This document shows positions 9,077 to 15,847 of a DNA stretch of 39,331 nt, in pieces; the stretch's first letter is position 1; each line of letters opens with the position of its first letter. The stretch spans positions 1-39,331 of the forward strand of contig JAUVVG010000035.1 of NCBI GenBank assembly GCA_030604735.1. The letters are read 5' to 3'. The notes under the pieces are model-generated. The model was not told the origin of the DNA and did no database searches. It saw nothing but the letters and a program-made list of their open reading frames with translations. The DNA comes from Azoarcus sp. (lineage in GTDB: Bacteria; Pseudomonadota; Gammaproteobacteria; Burkholderiales; Rhodocyclaceae). The translations under genes and the position numbers were made by a program.

Positions 9077-10033
9077 ATGACCAATGAACATGCCTTTGTC
9101 GCCATCTGCCTTTTTGCCGCCTTCGCGGATGGCGCCAAGGATGACCGGGAGCGCGAACACATTCGCGAGGTCGCCGAAACGCTGGGCATGGACAGTCCGG
9201 AACTGCCCCGCCTCTATCAGGACGTATTACTCGGCCGGATACAACTCGCCGACGTGGCGAATGCGCTCCAGGATCTGGGGGCACGGCAATACGCCTACGA
9301 AATGGCGGTGTGCGTCTGCGATGCCGACGGCAGCCAGAACCCGGCCGAACGCCGATTCCTGGAAGAATTGAAGTCACTGCTGCGTCTCGAACAGGATCCG
9401 CATGCCGCGCGAGTGCAACAGTCCGCCGATGCCGTCGCCGCGGCGGTCGTCGTACCCGCCAGCCTGCCGGAATCGCTCTCGTCACCCGCGCCGGACACAA
9501 AGCCCACTCCGTCCAGCCCGGAACTGGACAAGACCATCCTGAACTACGCCATCCTCAACGGTGCGCTCGAACTCCTCCCCCAATCCTGGGCCTCGGTCGC
9601 GATCATTCCGTTGCAGATCAAGATGGTGTATCGCATCGGCAAGGCGCACGGCTACGAACTGGACCAAGGGCATATCCGCGAGTTTCTGTCGACGGTCGGG
9701 GTCGGCCTGACCTCCCAGTACCTCGAACAGTTCGGCAGAAAACTGATCGGCGGCTTGCTGGGCAAGATGGGCGGCAAGGCACTTGGCGGGATCGGCAAGG
9801 CCGCCACCGGCGTCGCCTTCTCCTTTGCCACCACCTATGCGCTCGGCCAGGTGGCCCGACGCTACTATGCGGGCGGTCGCCAGATGAGCACCGAGATGCT
9901 GCGTACCAGCTTTCAGGAGATGCTCGGCTCGGCCCGGGGCGTGCAGAGCCAGTACGCCGGCGAGATCCGGGACAAGGCCAGCACCCTGGACGCCACCCGC
10001 GTGATGGCGTTGATGCGGGGCGATACGGTCTGA
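9077..10033 (+). CDS. TerB-like / DUF697 domain protein
   Basis: A 318-residue protein in two parts. Residues 1 to about 110 are an acidic helical region like the TerB/DjlA domain (AAFADGAKDDREREHIREVAETLG and CDADGSQNPAERRFLEEL, with paired acidic DxDG-type elements that can bind metal). After a proline-rich linker (about 125-150), the C-terminal half resembles DUF697, a hydrophobic glycine-rich helical region (IIPLQIKMVYRIGKAHGYELD, then GGLLGKMGGKALGGIGKAATG) that probably associates with the membrane. AGGA stands 8 nt before the ATG. The function is unknown; TerB-like domains occur in stress and envelope-associated systems. It follows the transporter closely but need not be part of it. 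Confidence 0.7.
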   Translation: MTNEHAFVAICLFAAFADGAKDDREREHIREVAETLGMDSPELPRLYQDVLLGRIQLADVANALQDLGARQYAYEMAVCVCDADGSQNPAERRFLEELKSLLRLEQDPHAARVQQSADAVAAAVVVPASLPESLSSPAPDTKPTPSSPELDKTILNYAILNGALELLPQSWASVAIIPLQIKMVYRIGKAHGYELDQGHIREFLSTVGVGLTSQYLEQFGRKLIGGLLGKMGGKALGGIGKAATGVAFSFATTYALGQVARRYYAGGRQMSTEMLRTSFQEMLGSARGVQSQYAGEIRDKASTLDATRVMALMRGDTV

Positions 10034-10100
10034 ATGCATCGCCACGATGGAAGCGGCTCCGGACGATTCATAGCGATGGATCGACCGCCTCCAGTGGGAA

Positions 10101-10124
10101 AATGACCACATGGTCGGTTTTTTT
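10101..10124 (+). terminator. Possible intrinsic terminator after the TerB-DUF697 gene
   Basis: A short dyad GACC-ACAT-GGTC (10104-10115) is followed by GG and seven T residues (10118-10124). An A-run in front of the stem pairs with part of the T-run. The stem is only four GC-rich pairs plus the A/T extension, so it is weak, but it is the only T-tailed hairpin in the 177-nt gap before the sigma factor gene. Confidence 0.4.
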
Positions 10125-10210
10125 GGCCTACACCCTGATCGCATCCGGACTTGACTTATGGCCCCTCGGGGTCAGGATCGGCATGGGCGTCACCGCGAAA
10201 GGATCTCCCG

Positions 10211-10840
10211 ATGAATGACGCGAGATCGACTGGCGACGACATCGACTGGAACGACCCCTCCATCGCCAGCATCCGGCGAGACATGCTGCGTTTCGCGCAG
10301 ATGCAGTTGCGCGATGCCGGTTCGGCCGAAGACATGGTGCAGGAAGCCCTGCTCGCCGCGATGACCAGCGAGCAAGCGTTTGCCGGGCGTTCCGCGCTGA
10401 AGACCTGGATGTTCGCGATCCTGCGCAACAAGATCGTCGATCACATCCGCAGGCACGCACGCGAGATCAGCCGCAGCCAGCTCTCCGCGCAGGATGATGA
10501 CGAGGGCGAGGGCGAGGACGGACTCGACATGATATTCAATCGCAAGATGATGTGGTCCTCGGGACACTGGAACCATGAAGACGGACCGGACACCTGGTCC
10601 GACCCGGACGAGGCGCTGTCGCAGAAGCAGTTCTGGACGATCTTCGACGCCTGCGTCAATCACCTGCCCGAGAAGCTCGCGCGCATTTACATGATGCGTG
10701 AGATGCTCGAACTGGAAACCGACGAGATCTGTCGGGAGCTCGGCATCTCGACCAACAACTGCTGGGTGATCCTGCACCGCGCCCGGACCGGACTGCGTGC
10801 ATGCCTGGAAGACAACTGGTTCAAGGGGGACGCTCGATGA
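10211..10840 (+). CDS. RNA polymerase sigma-70 family factor, ECF-like
   Basis: A 209-residue sigma factor. Region 2 covers about residues 18-80 (FAQMQLRDAGSAEDMVQEAL, then LKTWMFAILRNKIVDHIRR, the -10 recognition and core-binding part), and region 4 covers about 145-205 (LPEKLARIYMMREMLELETDEICRELGIS then WVILHRARTGLR). The loop between them is long and acidic (DDDEGEGEDGLD), as in the family annotated elsewhere as TIGR02943-like. The ATG at 10211 has AGGA 7 nt upstream; the in-frame start at 10151 is less likely. Its stop overlaps the start of a small zinc-binding anti-sigma gene, the classical sigma/anti-sigma arrangement. The inducing signal is not evident. Confidence 0.88.
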   Translation: MNDARSTGDDIDWNDPSIASIRRDMLRFAQMQLRDAGSAEDMVQEALLAAMTSEQAFAGRSALKTWMFAILRNKIVDHIRRHAREISRSQLSAQDDDEGEGEDGLDMIFNRKMMWSSGHWNHEDGPDTWSDPDEALSQKQFWTIFDACVNHLPEKLARIYMMREMLELETDEICRELGISTNNCWVILHRARTGLRACLEDNWFKGDAR

Positions 10841-11028
10841 TGAATTGCAAACAAGCCACCCGCCTGATGTCCGAAGAACTGGACCGGCCGCTCAAGTGGC
10901 AGGAGCGGGTCTCGCTGGCCACCCACAATTCGATGTGCGTCTATTGCAGGAACTACCGGAAACACATGGCCTTCATGCGGGAGGCGGCGCGGCGGTATCG
11001 CGAGGGGCTTACGGAACAGCAGGATTGA
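10837..11028 (+). CDS. Small zinc-binding anti-sigma factor (ZAS type)
   Basis: A 63-residue protein containing C4 in MMNCKQATRLMSEELDRPL and the HxxxCxxC element THNSMCVYC, the ligand set of the zinc-binding anti-sigma fold. It has no transmembrane segment, so it should be a soluble, possibly redox- or metal-responsive, inhibitor of the sigma factor encoded just before it. The ATG overlaps the sigma stop codon (ATGA), with AGGGGG 7 nt upstream; the following ATG at 10840 is equally possible. The protein is too short to carry a separate sensory domain, so the signal would have to act on the zinc site itself or on a partner protein. Confidence 0.82.
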   Translation: MMNCKQATRLMSEELDRPLKWQERVSLATHNSMCVYCRNYRKHMAFMREAARRYREGLTEQQD

Positions 11029-11231
11029 CCTAAACGACGAGCATCGGTCCGCAACACTTGGCCGTGCTCTCGTTCTCGACAAAGTCACTTGCTACTTCTG
11101 TACGATTTCTGCACGGAGAAGTCAGTTCCGGTGGCGTCGACCAAGCGATACCGATTCTAAACTGCATGGACCGATAATTCGTCCTTGCGAAGCTGTTCCT
11201 GGCTCACGCTTGGTGCAGTACGACATGTGTA

Positions 11232-11260
11232 TTGACACTCGCACCGAACGGTGGGATAAG
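11232..11260 (+). promoter_or_regulatory. Sigma-70 promoter for the ktr operon
   Basis: TTGACA (11232-11237) and GATAAG (11255-11260) are separated by exactly 17 nt. The -35 is a perfect match and the -10 matches four of six consensus positions. Transcription would start near 11267, giving a leader of about 25 nt before the TTG start of ktrB. The rest of the 264-nt gap after the anti-sigma gene shows no other recognisable element. Confidence 0.6.
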
Positions 11261-11292
11261 CCGAGCTCTCACTACGCGAACCGGAGTCGCCT

Positions 11293-12627
11293 TTGGGCCG
11301 GAGTCCTATTCATCACCCTGCCCGGCTCGTTCCCCTGTCTTTCCTCGTGGCGATAGTGCTTGGCACTGGCTTACTCATGTTGCCGATGTCCAGCGTCGAA
11401 CCCGGAGGCGCGCCTTGGCTGACAGCCTTTTTTACCGCCGTATCGGCAGTGTGCGTGACGGGTCTGGTGGTGGTTGATACGGGTACGTATTGGTCCATGT
11501 TCGGCCAGGGCATCATCATGTTTCTGTTTCAGATCGGCGGCTTCGGCATGATGACCGCAGCGACGCTGCTCGGGCTCATGGTAAACAACTCGCTTCGCTT
11601 GCGAACCAAGCTCATCACCCAGGTTGAAACGCACGGACTCGATCTTGGTGACGTCACCATTGTCGCCAAGGTGGTGCTGTTCGTGACCTTGATCGCCGAG
11701 GTCATCGTTTCCGGCATCCTTTTTCTGCGTCTGCATCTGGGCTATGGCCTGCCTGTCGAAGAGGCGGCGTGGAGCGGCGTCTTTCACGCGATCTCGGCCT
11801 TCAACAATGCCGGCTTTTCGATTCACGAAGATAGTCTGATGCGTTACGCCTCCGACACCTGGATCCTGTTGCCGATCATGGTGGCCATCGTTGTCGGAGG
11901 CATCGGTTTTCCGGTGCTTCATGACCTTCGGGTTCGACTACGCGATCCACGGCATTGGTCGCTCCATACGAAACTGACCCTGAGCGGCACTTTGCTGCTG
12001 CTGATGACGGGTTTCTTAGCGCTGACAGCATTCGAGTGGTCGAATCCACTCACGCTCGGGCCGATGTCCATTCCCGACAAACTCCTGTCTGCGGCGTTCG
12101 CCTCGGTTTCCGCGCGAACGGCGGGTTTCAATTCGATCGATATCGGAGCGCTCACCCACGAAAGCTGGGCCTTGCATTACTTTCTGATGTTCATCGGCGG
12201 CGGGAGCGGAGGCACGGCTGGTGGCGTCAAGATTGGCACAGCCATGATCTTGCTACTCCTTGTCGTTGCAGTCATCCGCGGTCGCCCTGACTCGGAAGCC
12301 TTCGGTCGACGGGTCAGCGATTCAGTGCAAAAGCAGGCAATCACCGTGCTTGTCCTTGGGAGTGCAATGGTCGTTCTCGGGACGCTGTTGGTCTTGCGAA
12401 CCACCAACCTACCCACCGACCAGGTCATCTTCGAGGTGATTTCCGCTTTTGGTACGGTGGGGCTTTCAACCGGCATTACAGGGGAACTGCCCCAGTCTGG
12501 ACAATTGATGCTGACGCTGCTGATGTACACCGGCAGGGTTGGCACCATTACGCTTGCCGCAGCGCTGGCTCTCGGGGCACATCGTATGCCGTATCGCTAC
12601 CATGAGGAGCATCCAATTGTTGGCTAG
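11293..12627 (+). CDS. ktrB: Potassium uptake channel subunit, KtrB/TrkH family
   Basis: A 444-residue membrane protein with the four-fold membrane-pore-membrane repeat of the Trk/Ktr/HKT superfamily. The selectivity-filter segments are SAVCVTGLVV (G57), AFNNAGFS, SARTAGFNS and FGTVGLSTG, each with the diagnostic glycine. A flexible GGGSGGTAGGVKIGT element in the third repeat is the intramembrane gating loop known from KtrB. The length fits KtrB better than the longer TrkH. The frame opens at 11260 and its only good start is TTG at 11293, with GGAG 6 nt upstream. The partner KtrA gene overlaps the end. Function: K+ (or Na+-coupled K+) uptake in osmoadaptation and pH control. Confidence 0.9.
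   Translation: MGRSPIHHPARLVPLSFLVAIVLGTGLLMLPMSSVEPGGAPWLTAFFTAVSAVCVTGLVVVDTGTYWSMFGQGIIMFLFQIGGFGMMTAATLLGLMVNNSLRLRTKLITQVETHGLDLGDVTIVAKVVLFVTLIAEVIVSGILFLRLHLGYGLPVEEAAWSGVFHAISAFNNAGFSIHEDSLMRYASDTWILLPIMVAIVVGGIGFPVLHDLRVRLRDPRHWSLHTKLTLSGTLLLLMTGFLALTAFEWSNPLTLGPMSIPDKLLSAAFASVSARTAGFNSIDIGALTHESWALHYFLMFIGGGSGGTAGGVKIGTAMILLLLVVAVIRGRPDSEAFGRRVSDSVQKQAITVLVLGSAMVVLGTLLVLRTTNLPTDQVIFEVISAFGTVGLSTGITGELPQSGQLMLTLLMYTGRVGTITLAAALALGAHRMPYRYHEEHPIVG
12604..12619 (+). promoter_or_regulatory. Strong ribosome binding site that sets a TTG start for ktrA
   Basis: GAGGAG at 12604-12609 stands 7 nt before TTG at 12617. The in-frame ATG at 12602 has no comparable site in front of it, so the TTG is the more likely start. 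The whole signal is inside the last codons of ktrB, which suggests translational coupling of the two subunits. Confidence 0.6.
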
Positions 12628-13315
12628 ATTATTCACGGAACGATTTGCCTTTTCCAAAGGCGATAGCGTGGTCGTGATCGGCCTTGGCCGGTTCGGCAGC
12701 GCGGTGGCTCACTCCCTCATGCAGCTCGGGCATGATGTGATGGGAATCGACAATGACCCTGGGCCCGTTCACGAGTGGGTGGACTTGCTCACGCATGCCG
12801 TTCAGGCAGATGCCACCAACGTCATGACGATGCGCCAACTCGGCGTGGCCGATTTCTCGCACGCGATCGTCGGCATCGGAACTGATCTCGCTTCCAGTTT
12901 GATGACGGTCATGGCCCTCACCGAGCTCGAGATTCCGGATATCTGGGTGAAGGCGCTGACCCCGGAGCACGCCAGGATTGCCCAGCGGATAGGCGCGCAC
13001 CATGTCATCAACCCGGAAGCCGACATGGGCGAGCGGGTCGCTCACCTGATCAGCGGCCGGTTGATGGACTATATTGAGTTTGACGATGGCTTTGCGATAG
13101 CGAAGATCCAGGCACCTGTTGTGACGCATGACCTATCGTTAGCGGAGTCGGCCGTGCGCGAGAAATTCGGCGTCACGGTCGTAGGCATCAAACGTGTGAA
13201 TGAGGATTTTCAGCACGGCAAGCCCGCGAGTGTCGTTCGGCCTGGAGATCTGCTGATCGTCTCCGGCCCCACGAAGAAGGTCGAGGCTTTTGCAGCAAGT
13301 GGGAGGCGACGCTAA
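12617..13315 (+). CDS. ktrA: Potassium uptake regulatory subunit, KtrA (RCK protein)
   Basis: A 232-residue cytoplasmic protein with an N-terminal RCK/TrkA-N Rossmann domain (VVVIGLGRFGSAVAHSL, with the acidic residue of GIDNDP at the end of the second strand, typical of NAD(H)/nucleotide binding) and a C-terminal TrkA-C domain (about 140-225). KtrA forms an octameric ring under the KtrB dimer and opens it in response to ATP or ADP. The length is normal. It overlaps ktrB by 11 nt. An alternative ATG start five codons upstream would give a slightly longer N-terminus. Codon use in ktrBA is less GC-rich at third positions than in most neighbours. Confidence 0.9.
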   Translation: MLARLFTERFAFSKGDSVVVIGLGRFGSAVAHSLMQLGHDVMGIDNDPGPVHEWVDLLTHAVQADATNVMTMRQLGVADFSHAIVGIGTDLASSLMTVMALTELEIPDIWVKALTPEHARIAQRIGAHHVINPEADMGERVAHLISGRLMDYIEFDDGFAIAKIQAPVVTHDLSLAESAVREKFGVTVVGIKRVNEDFQHGKPASVVRPGDLLIVSGPTKKVEAFAASGRRR

Positions 13316-13394
13316 CCGGCAAAACGGATGGTGGCGGCTGAAATGTGTTTCTAGTGGCATCTTGCTTTACCACTTCTGGAAAGGCCCGCGAAAA

Positions 13395-13616
13395 ATGCTC
13401 AACTGGGTTCTGAATCAATTCAAACGGCAGGCGGAAGAAGACCTCGAGCGGGCGCGTGAAATGGTCAAGGCCGTGGAGAAAGGTGACTCGCAAGCCGACC
13501 TTGTACAAGCGCGTGAAACTGCTCGCAAATTCGGGATCGAAGTGGATGTGGATGCAGACGCTGATGAGGTGATTCGCGCAATCCGCGAGTACCTCTATCG
13601 TCACAGCGGGTCGTAA
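13395..13616 (+). CDS. Small acidic hypothetical protein downstream of ktrA
   Basis: A 73-residue protein that I do not recognise. It starts MLNWVLNQFKRQ and is mostly predicted helix with many charged residues (EEDLERAREMVKAVEKGD, then a run of alternating D, V and A near residue 55). There is no signal peptide, membrane segment or cysteine. A purine-rich GGAAAGG lies about 11 nt upstream of the ATG, further than ideal. It begins 79 nt after ktrA on the same strand and could be co-transcribed with it. The acidic, helical character would fit a small regulatory or scaffold protein, but no function can be assigned. Confidence 0.55.
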   Translation: MLNWVLNQFKRQAEEDLERAREMVKAVEKGDSQADLVQARETARKFGIEVDVDADADEVIRAIREYLYRHSGS

Positions 13617-13621
13617 ATATG

Positions 13622-13804
13622 TTATCCCGCTTCGACTTTACGACCGTCCGAGACGATGAATGCAGTTCGTCCATTTTGCTGACCCGGATCGCCGGTCAAC
13701 GACGTTTGCGCACGAATGCGAATGCCGCATTGTAAGTCTGGGCTCGCCTGTGCGACAAACATCTCATCGAGTAACGACGAGCCCAGTTGCGTGCCCACGG
13801 GCAT
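13622..13804 (-). CDS. Possible small orphan protein in the gap after the ktr operon
   Basis: A 60-codon reading frame whose composition looks protein-like (SSLLDEMFVAQASPDLQCGI, then AFIVSDGRK) but which I do not recognise. A stop codon lies two codons before the ATG and there is no Shine-Dalgarno sequence. Third-position GC is below that of neighbouring genes. It may be a genuine small gene, a decayed remnant of a larger one, or chance. Confidence 0.25.
   Translation of the reverse strand: MPVGTQLGSSLLDEMFVAQASPDLQCGIRIRAQTSLTGDPGQQNGRTAFIVSDGRKVEAG
13738..13786. repeat. 9-bp perfect inverted repeat with 31-nt loop
   Basis: CTGGGCTCG (13738-13746) and CGAGCCCAG (13778-13786) are exact reverse complements inside the 253-nt gap between the ktr-linked small gene and the DUF3047 gene. 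No T-run follows on either side. It could be a transcript end for convergent genes, part of a small RNA, or a remnant of mobile DNA. Confidence 0.45.
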
Positions 13805-13869
13805 GAATCACGCTACACTCGTGATGACTGTGGATACGGCGTCTATGTCTCAAGGACCATGGGCTGAGC

Positions 13870-14598
13870 CTATGGCAGAAACCGGATATCGCCGATCCAG
13901 GTCGTGACCGACTCCCCGGTGTTGTCGGTATCCGCCCCCACGGCGATGCCGATCACGCGTGGCGCCGGTTCGCCGAACACTGCCTCGAAGTCACGCGCCA
14001 GATCGCGGCGTACCTGGCGCCATTGGCCGGCGTGCGCATCGCCACTGTCGACGACGATCATCTGTACCCGATCGGTGTAGGGGTTGGGTCCGGTTGCACC
14101 GGCTGGCTGGGCGGTCCCCCAGACATAGGCGATGGCGGCGGTCGGCAGCTCGGCGCCGTGCAGCCCTCGGGCCAGCGAAATCCGCATCCGGTCGCCCAAG
14201 CGCAAGCGCTCAACCGGGTAGTCGAACAGCACGTACACCCGCGCGGCGTAGTCGTCGCCCCGCTTACGGGTGAAGTCGGAGGCGGCGACCGGATTGGAGA
14301 CTTTCCATGCCCATTCCAGCACCGGCGTTTGTCCCGGATCCACATCGACCGGATGCAGCTGGGTCGACGCGGCCGCGTGCGACTCCACTTTCAGCACCGT
14401 GCGCCCTTCGTCTTCGACCAGTGAAAACACATTGGGATTGGGCACCTTGGGCAGGGTCTGGTGTTGCCAGGGCGACGGCACCGCGGCGCTGGCCTGTGAG
14501 GTGGAAAAAGGCCTGATCATGGCCGCAGTGGCATGACTCGTCCCGACTGAAGACAACAGCAGGGCGACGGCACACAGTAGAGGATTGATCTTGCGCAT
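13870..14598 (-). CDS. Exported DUF3047 family protein
   Basis: A 242-residue protein with a signal peptide (MRKINPLLCAVALLLSSVGTSHA). The mature part matches DUF3047: PSPWQHQTLPKVPNPNVFSL, then VLEWAWKVSNP, GDDYAARVYVLFDYP and a terminal TTWIGDIRFLP. The family is a beta-rich periplasmic or secreted domain of unknown function; it resembles carbohydrate-binding jelly-roll folds. I set the start at 14598 so that the signal peptide is at the N-terminus; an ATG 21 codons earlier would bury it. The gene is convergent with the ktr-linked genes and divergent from the arsS-like gene, with a 295-nt spacer between the two starts. Confidence 0.82.
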   Translation of the reverse strand: MRKINPLLCAVALLLSSVGTSHATAAMIRPFSTSQASAAVPSPWQHQTLPKVPNPNVFSLVEDEGRTVLKVESHAAASTQLHPVDVDPGQTPVLEWAWKVSNPVAASDFTRKRGDDYAARVYVLFDYPVERLRLGDRMRISLARGLHGAELPTAAIAYVWGTAQPAGATGPNPYTDRVQMIVVDSGDAHAGQWRQVRRDLARDFEAVFGEPAPRVIGIAVGADTDNTGESVTTWIGDIRFLP

Positions 14599-14821
14599 AT
14601 TCGATCTCACGATGGGACAGGAGTGATTGGACAGGGAAACATTCGACTCTGTCGTGCTCAAACCCCGATTCCTTACAAGAAAAACCGAATGAATGAACGA
14701 TCACACCCGCGTAGTCGGTCATCCGGGCCAGAGGCTCTTCCTGACTCGCATCTTGCTCGGACCGACGAACCCGGCGTGATGCGAGGCGACCCGCCAGGAT
14801 TCGACCGAAAAAATCAGGAAC

Positions 14822-14840
14822 CCGGTGTAAGTTTTACCGG
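14822..14840. promoter_or_regulatory. Imperfect palindrome upstream of the arsS-like gene
   Basis: CCGGT (14822-14826) and ACCGG (14836-14840) are exact reverse complements, and two A/T pairs near the centre extend the symmetry to seven of nine positions. It lies 53 nt before the ATG of the arsS-like gene, where an operator or the spacer of a promoter would be expected. Nothing else recognisable was found in the 295-nt divergent spacer. Confidence 0.3.
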
Positions 14841-14893
14841 AGTATTCCGTCCAATCTCACAACACCCTACGCCGCTAACCCCGAGGAGTCTCC

Positions 14894-15847
14894 ATGCACG
14901 CCACCCTGCCGCTCTTGCAAGCCACAGGATTCCCTGCCATTCAGCGCAAACAACTCGACACTTTGCAGGTGAACATCGGCTACCGCTGCAACCAGACCTG
15001 TGTGCACTGCCATGTCAATGCCGGACCGTATCGCACCGAGATGATGGACGACGAGACCATGGCACTGATTCCGCAGGTGCTGGCGCGACAAGGACTGGGC
15101 ACACTCGACCTGACCGGGGGGGCACCGGAGCTGCATGAAGGCTTCCGCGAACTGGTGATGGCGGCACACACGCTCGACGTGAAGGTGATCGATCGCTGCA
15201 ACCTCACCATTTTGTTCGAACCGGGGCAGGAAGACCTGGCCGGGTTCCTCGCCGCACAGCAGGTCGAGGTAGTGGCCTCCCTGCCCTGCTACTCGGCAAG
15301 CAATGTCGACAAACAACGCGGCAACGGCGTGTTCGACAAGAGCATCGCCGCCCTTCAACAGTTGAATGCGCTCGGCTACGGCGTCGAGGGCAGCGGGCTG
15401 GTGCTCAATCTCGTGTACAACCCGATCGGTCCAGTGCTGCCCCCACCGCAGGCGGGCCTCGAGGCGGCCTACAAGCGGGAGCTCGCCGAACACTTCGGCA
15501 TCGTCTTCAACCAGCTCTACACCCTCGCCAACATGCCGATCCAGCGTTTCGGCAGTACCTTGATCTCGAAGGGGCAGTTCAACGACTACCTGCGTCTGCT
15601 CAAGGAGAACTACGCCGCCGGAAACCTGGACAACGTGATGTGTCGCAATCTGGTCAGCGTGGATTGGCAGGGCTACCTCTACGACTGCGACTTCAACCAG
15701 CAGCTCGGCCTGCCGCTGCCGGGTACCGGTCGGCCGCATCTGCGCGATCTGCTCGACGACGACCTCGCCGGACGACCGATTCGCGTGGCCGATCACTGCT
15801 ACGGCTGCACCGCCGGCCAGGGCAGCAGTTGCGGCGGTGCGCTGTGA
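14894..15847 (+). CDS. arsS: Radical SAM protein, ArsS-like (arsenosugar biosynthesis / Cys-rich rSAM)
   Basis: A 317-residue radical-SAM enzyme. The 4Fe-4S motif is C32-x3-C36-x2-C39 (GYRCNQTCVHCHVNAGP). The C-terminal DUF3641 region is cysteine-rich and ends HCYGCTAGQGSSCGGAL, where related proteins in some organisms carry selenocysteine; here all are ordinary Cys codons. ArsS is proposed to join a 5'-deoxyadenosyl group to dimethylated arsenic in arsenosugar biosynthesis, downstream of the methyltransferase ArsM. No arsM is present in this window. GAGGAG lies 5 nt before the ATG. The stop overlaps the GTG start of the next gene, so the two products are probably made together. Confidence 0.85.
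   Translation: MHATLPLLQATGFPAIQRKQLDTLQVNIGYRCNQTCVHCHVNAGPYRTEMMDDETMALIPQVLARQGLGTLDLTGGAPELHEGFRELVMAAHTLDVKVIDRCNLTILFEPGQEDLAGFLAAQQVEVVASLPCYSASNVDKQRGNGVFDKSIAALQQLNALGYGVEGSGLVLNLVYNPIGPVLPPPQAGLEAAYKRELAEHFGIVFNQLYTLANMPIQRFGSTLISKGQFNDYLRLLKENYAAGNLDNVMCRNLVSVDWQGYLYDCDFNQQLGLPLPGTGRPHLRDLLDDDLAGRPIRVADHCYGCTAGQGSSCGGAL

Noticed and set aside
10151-10179. TTGACT hexamer as a sigma-70 promoter for the sigma factor gene
   Set aside because: The -35 is good but the sequence 17 nt later (AGGATC) is a poor -10, so I do not call a promoter.
14623-15138. 171-codon plus-strand frame overlapping the start of the arsS-like gene
   Set aside because: It lacks a ribosome binding site and is out of frame with the radical-SAM gene, which has strong motifs and GAGGAG before its start.
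15640-15843. 68-codon upstream extension of the TVP38-flavoprotein fusion
   Set aside because: The extension is arginine-rich and antithetical to a membrane protein N-terminus; it overlaps arsS in another frame. The GTG at 15844 gives the normal TVP38 start.
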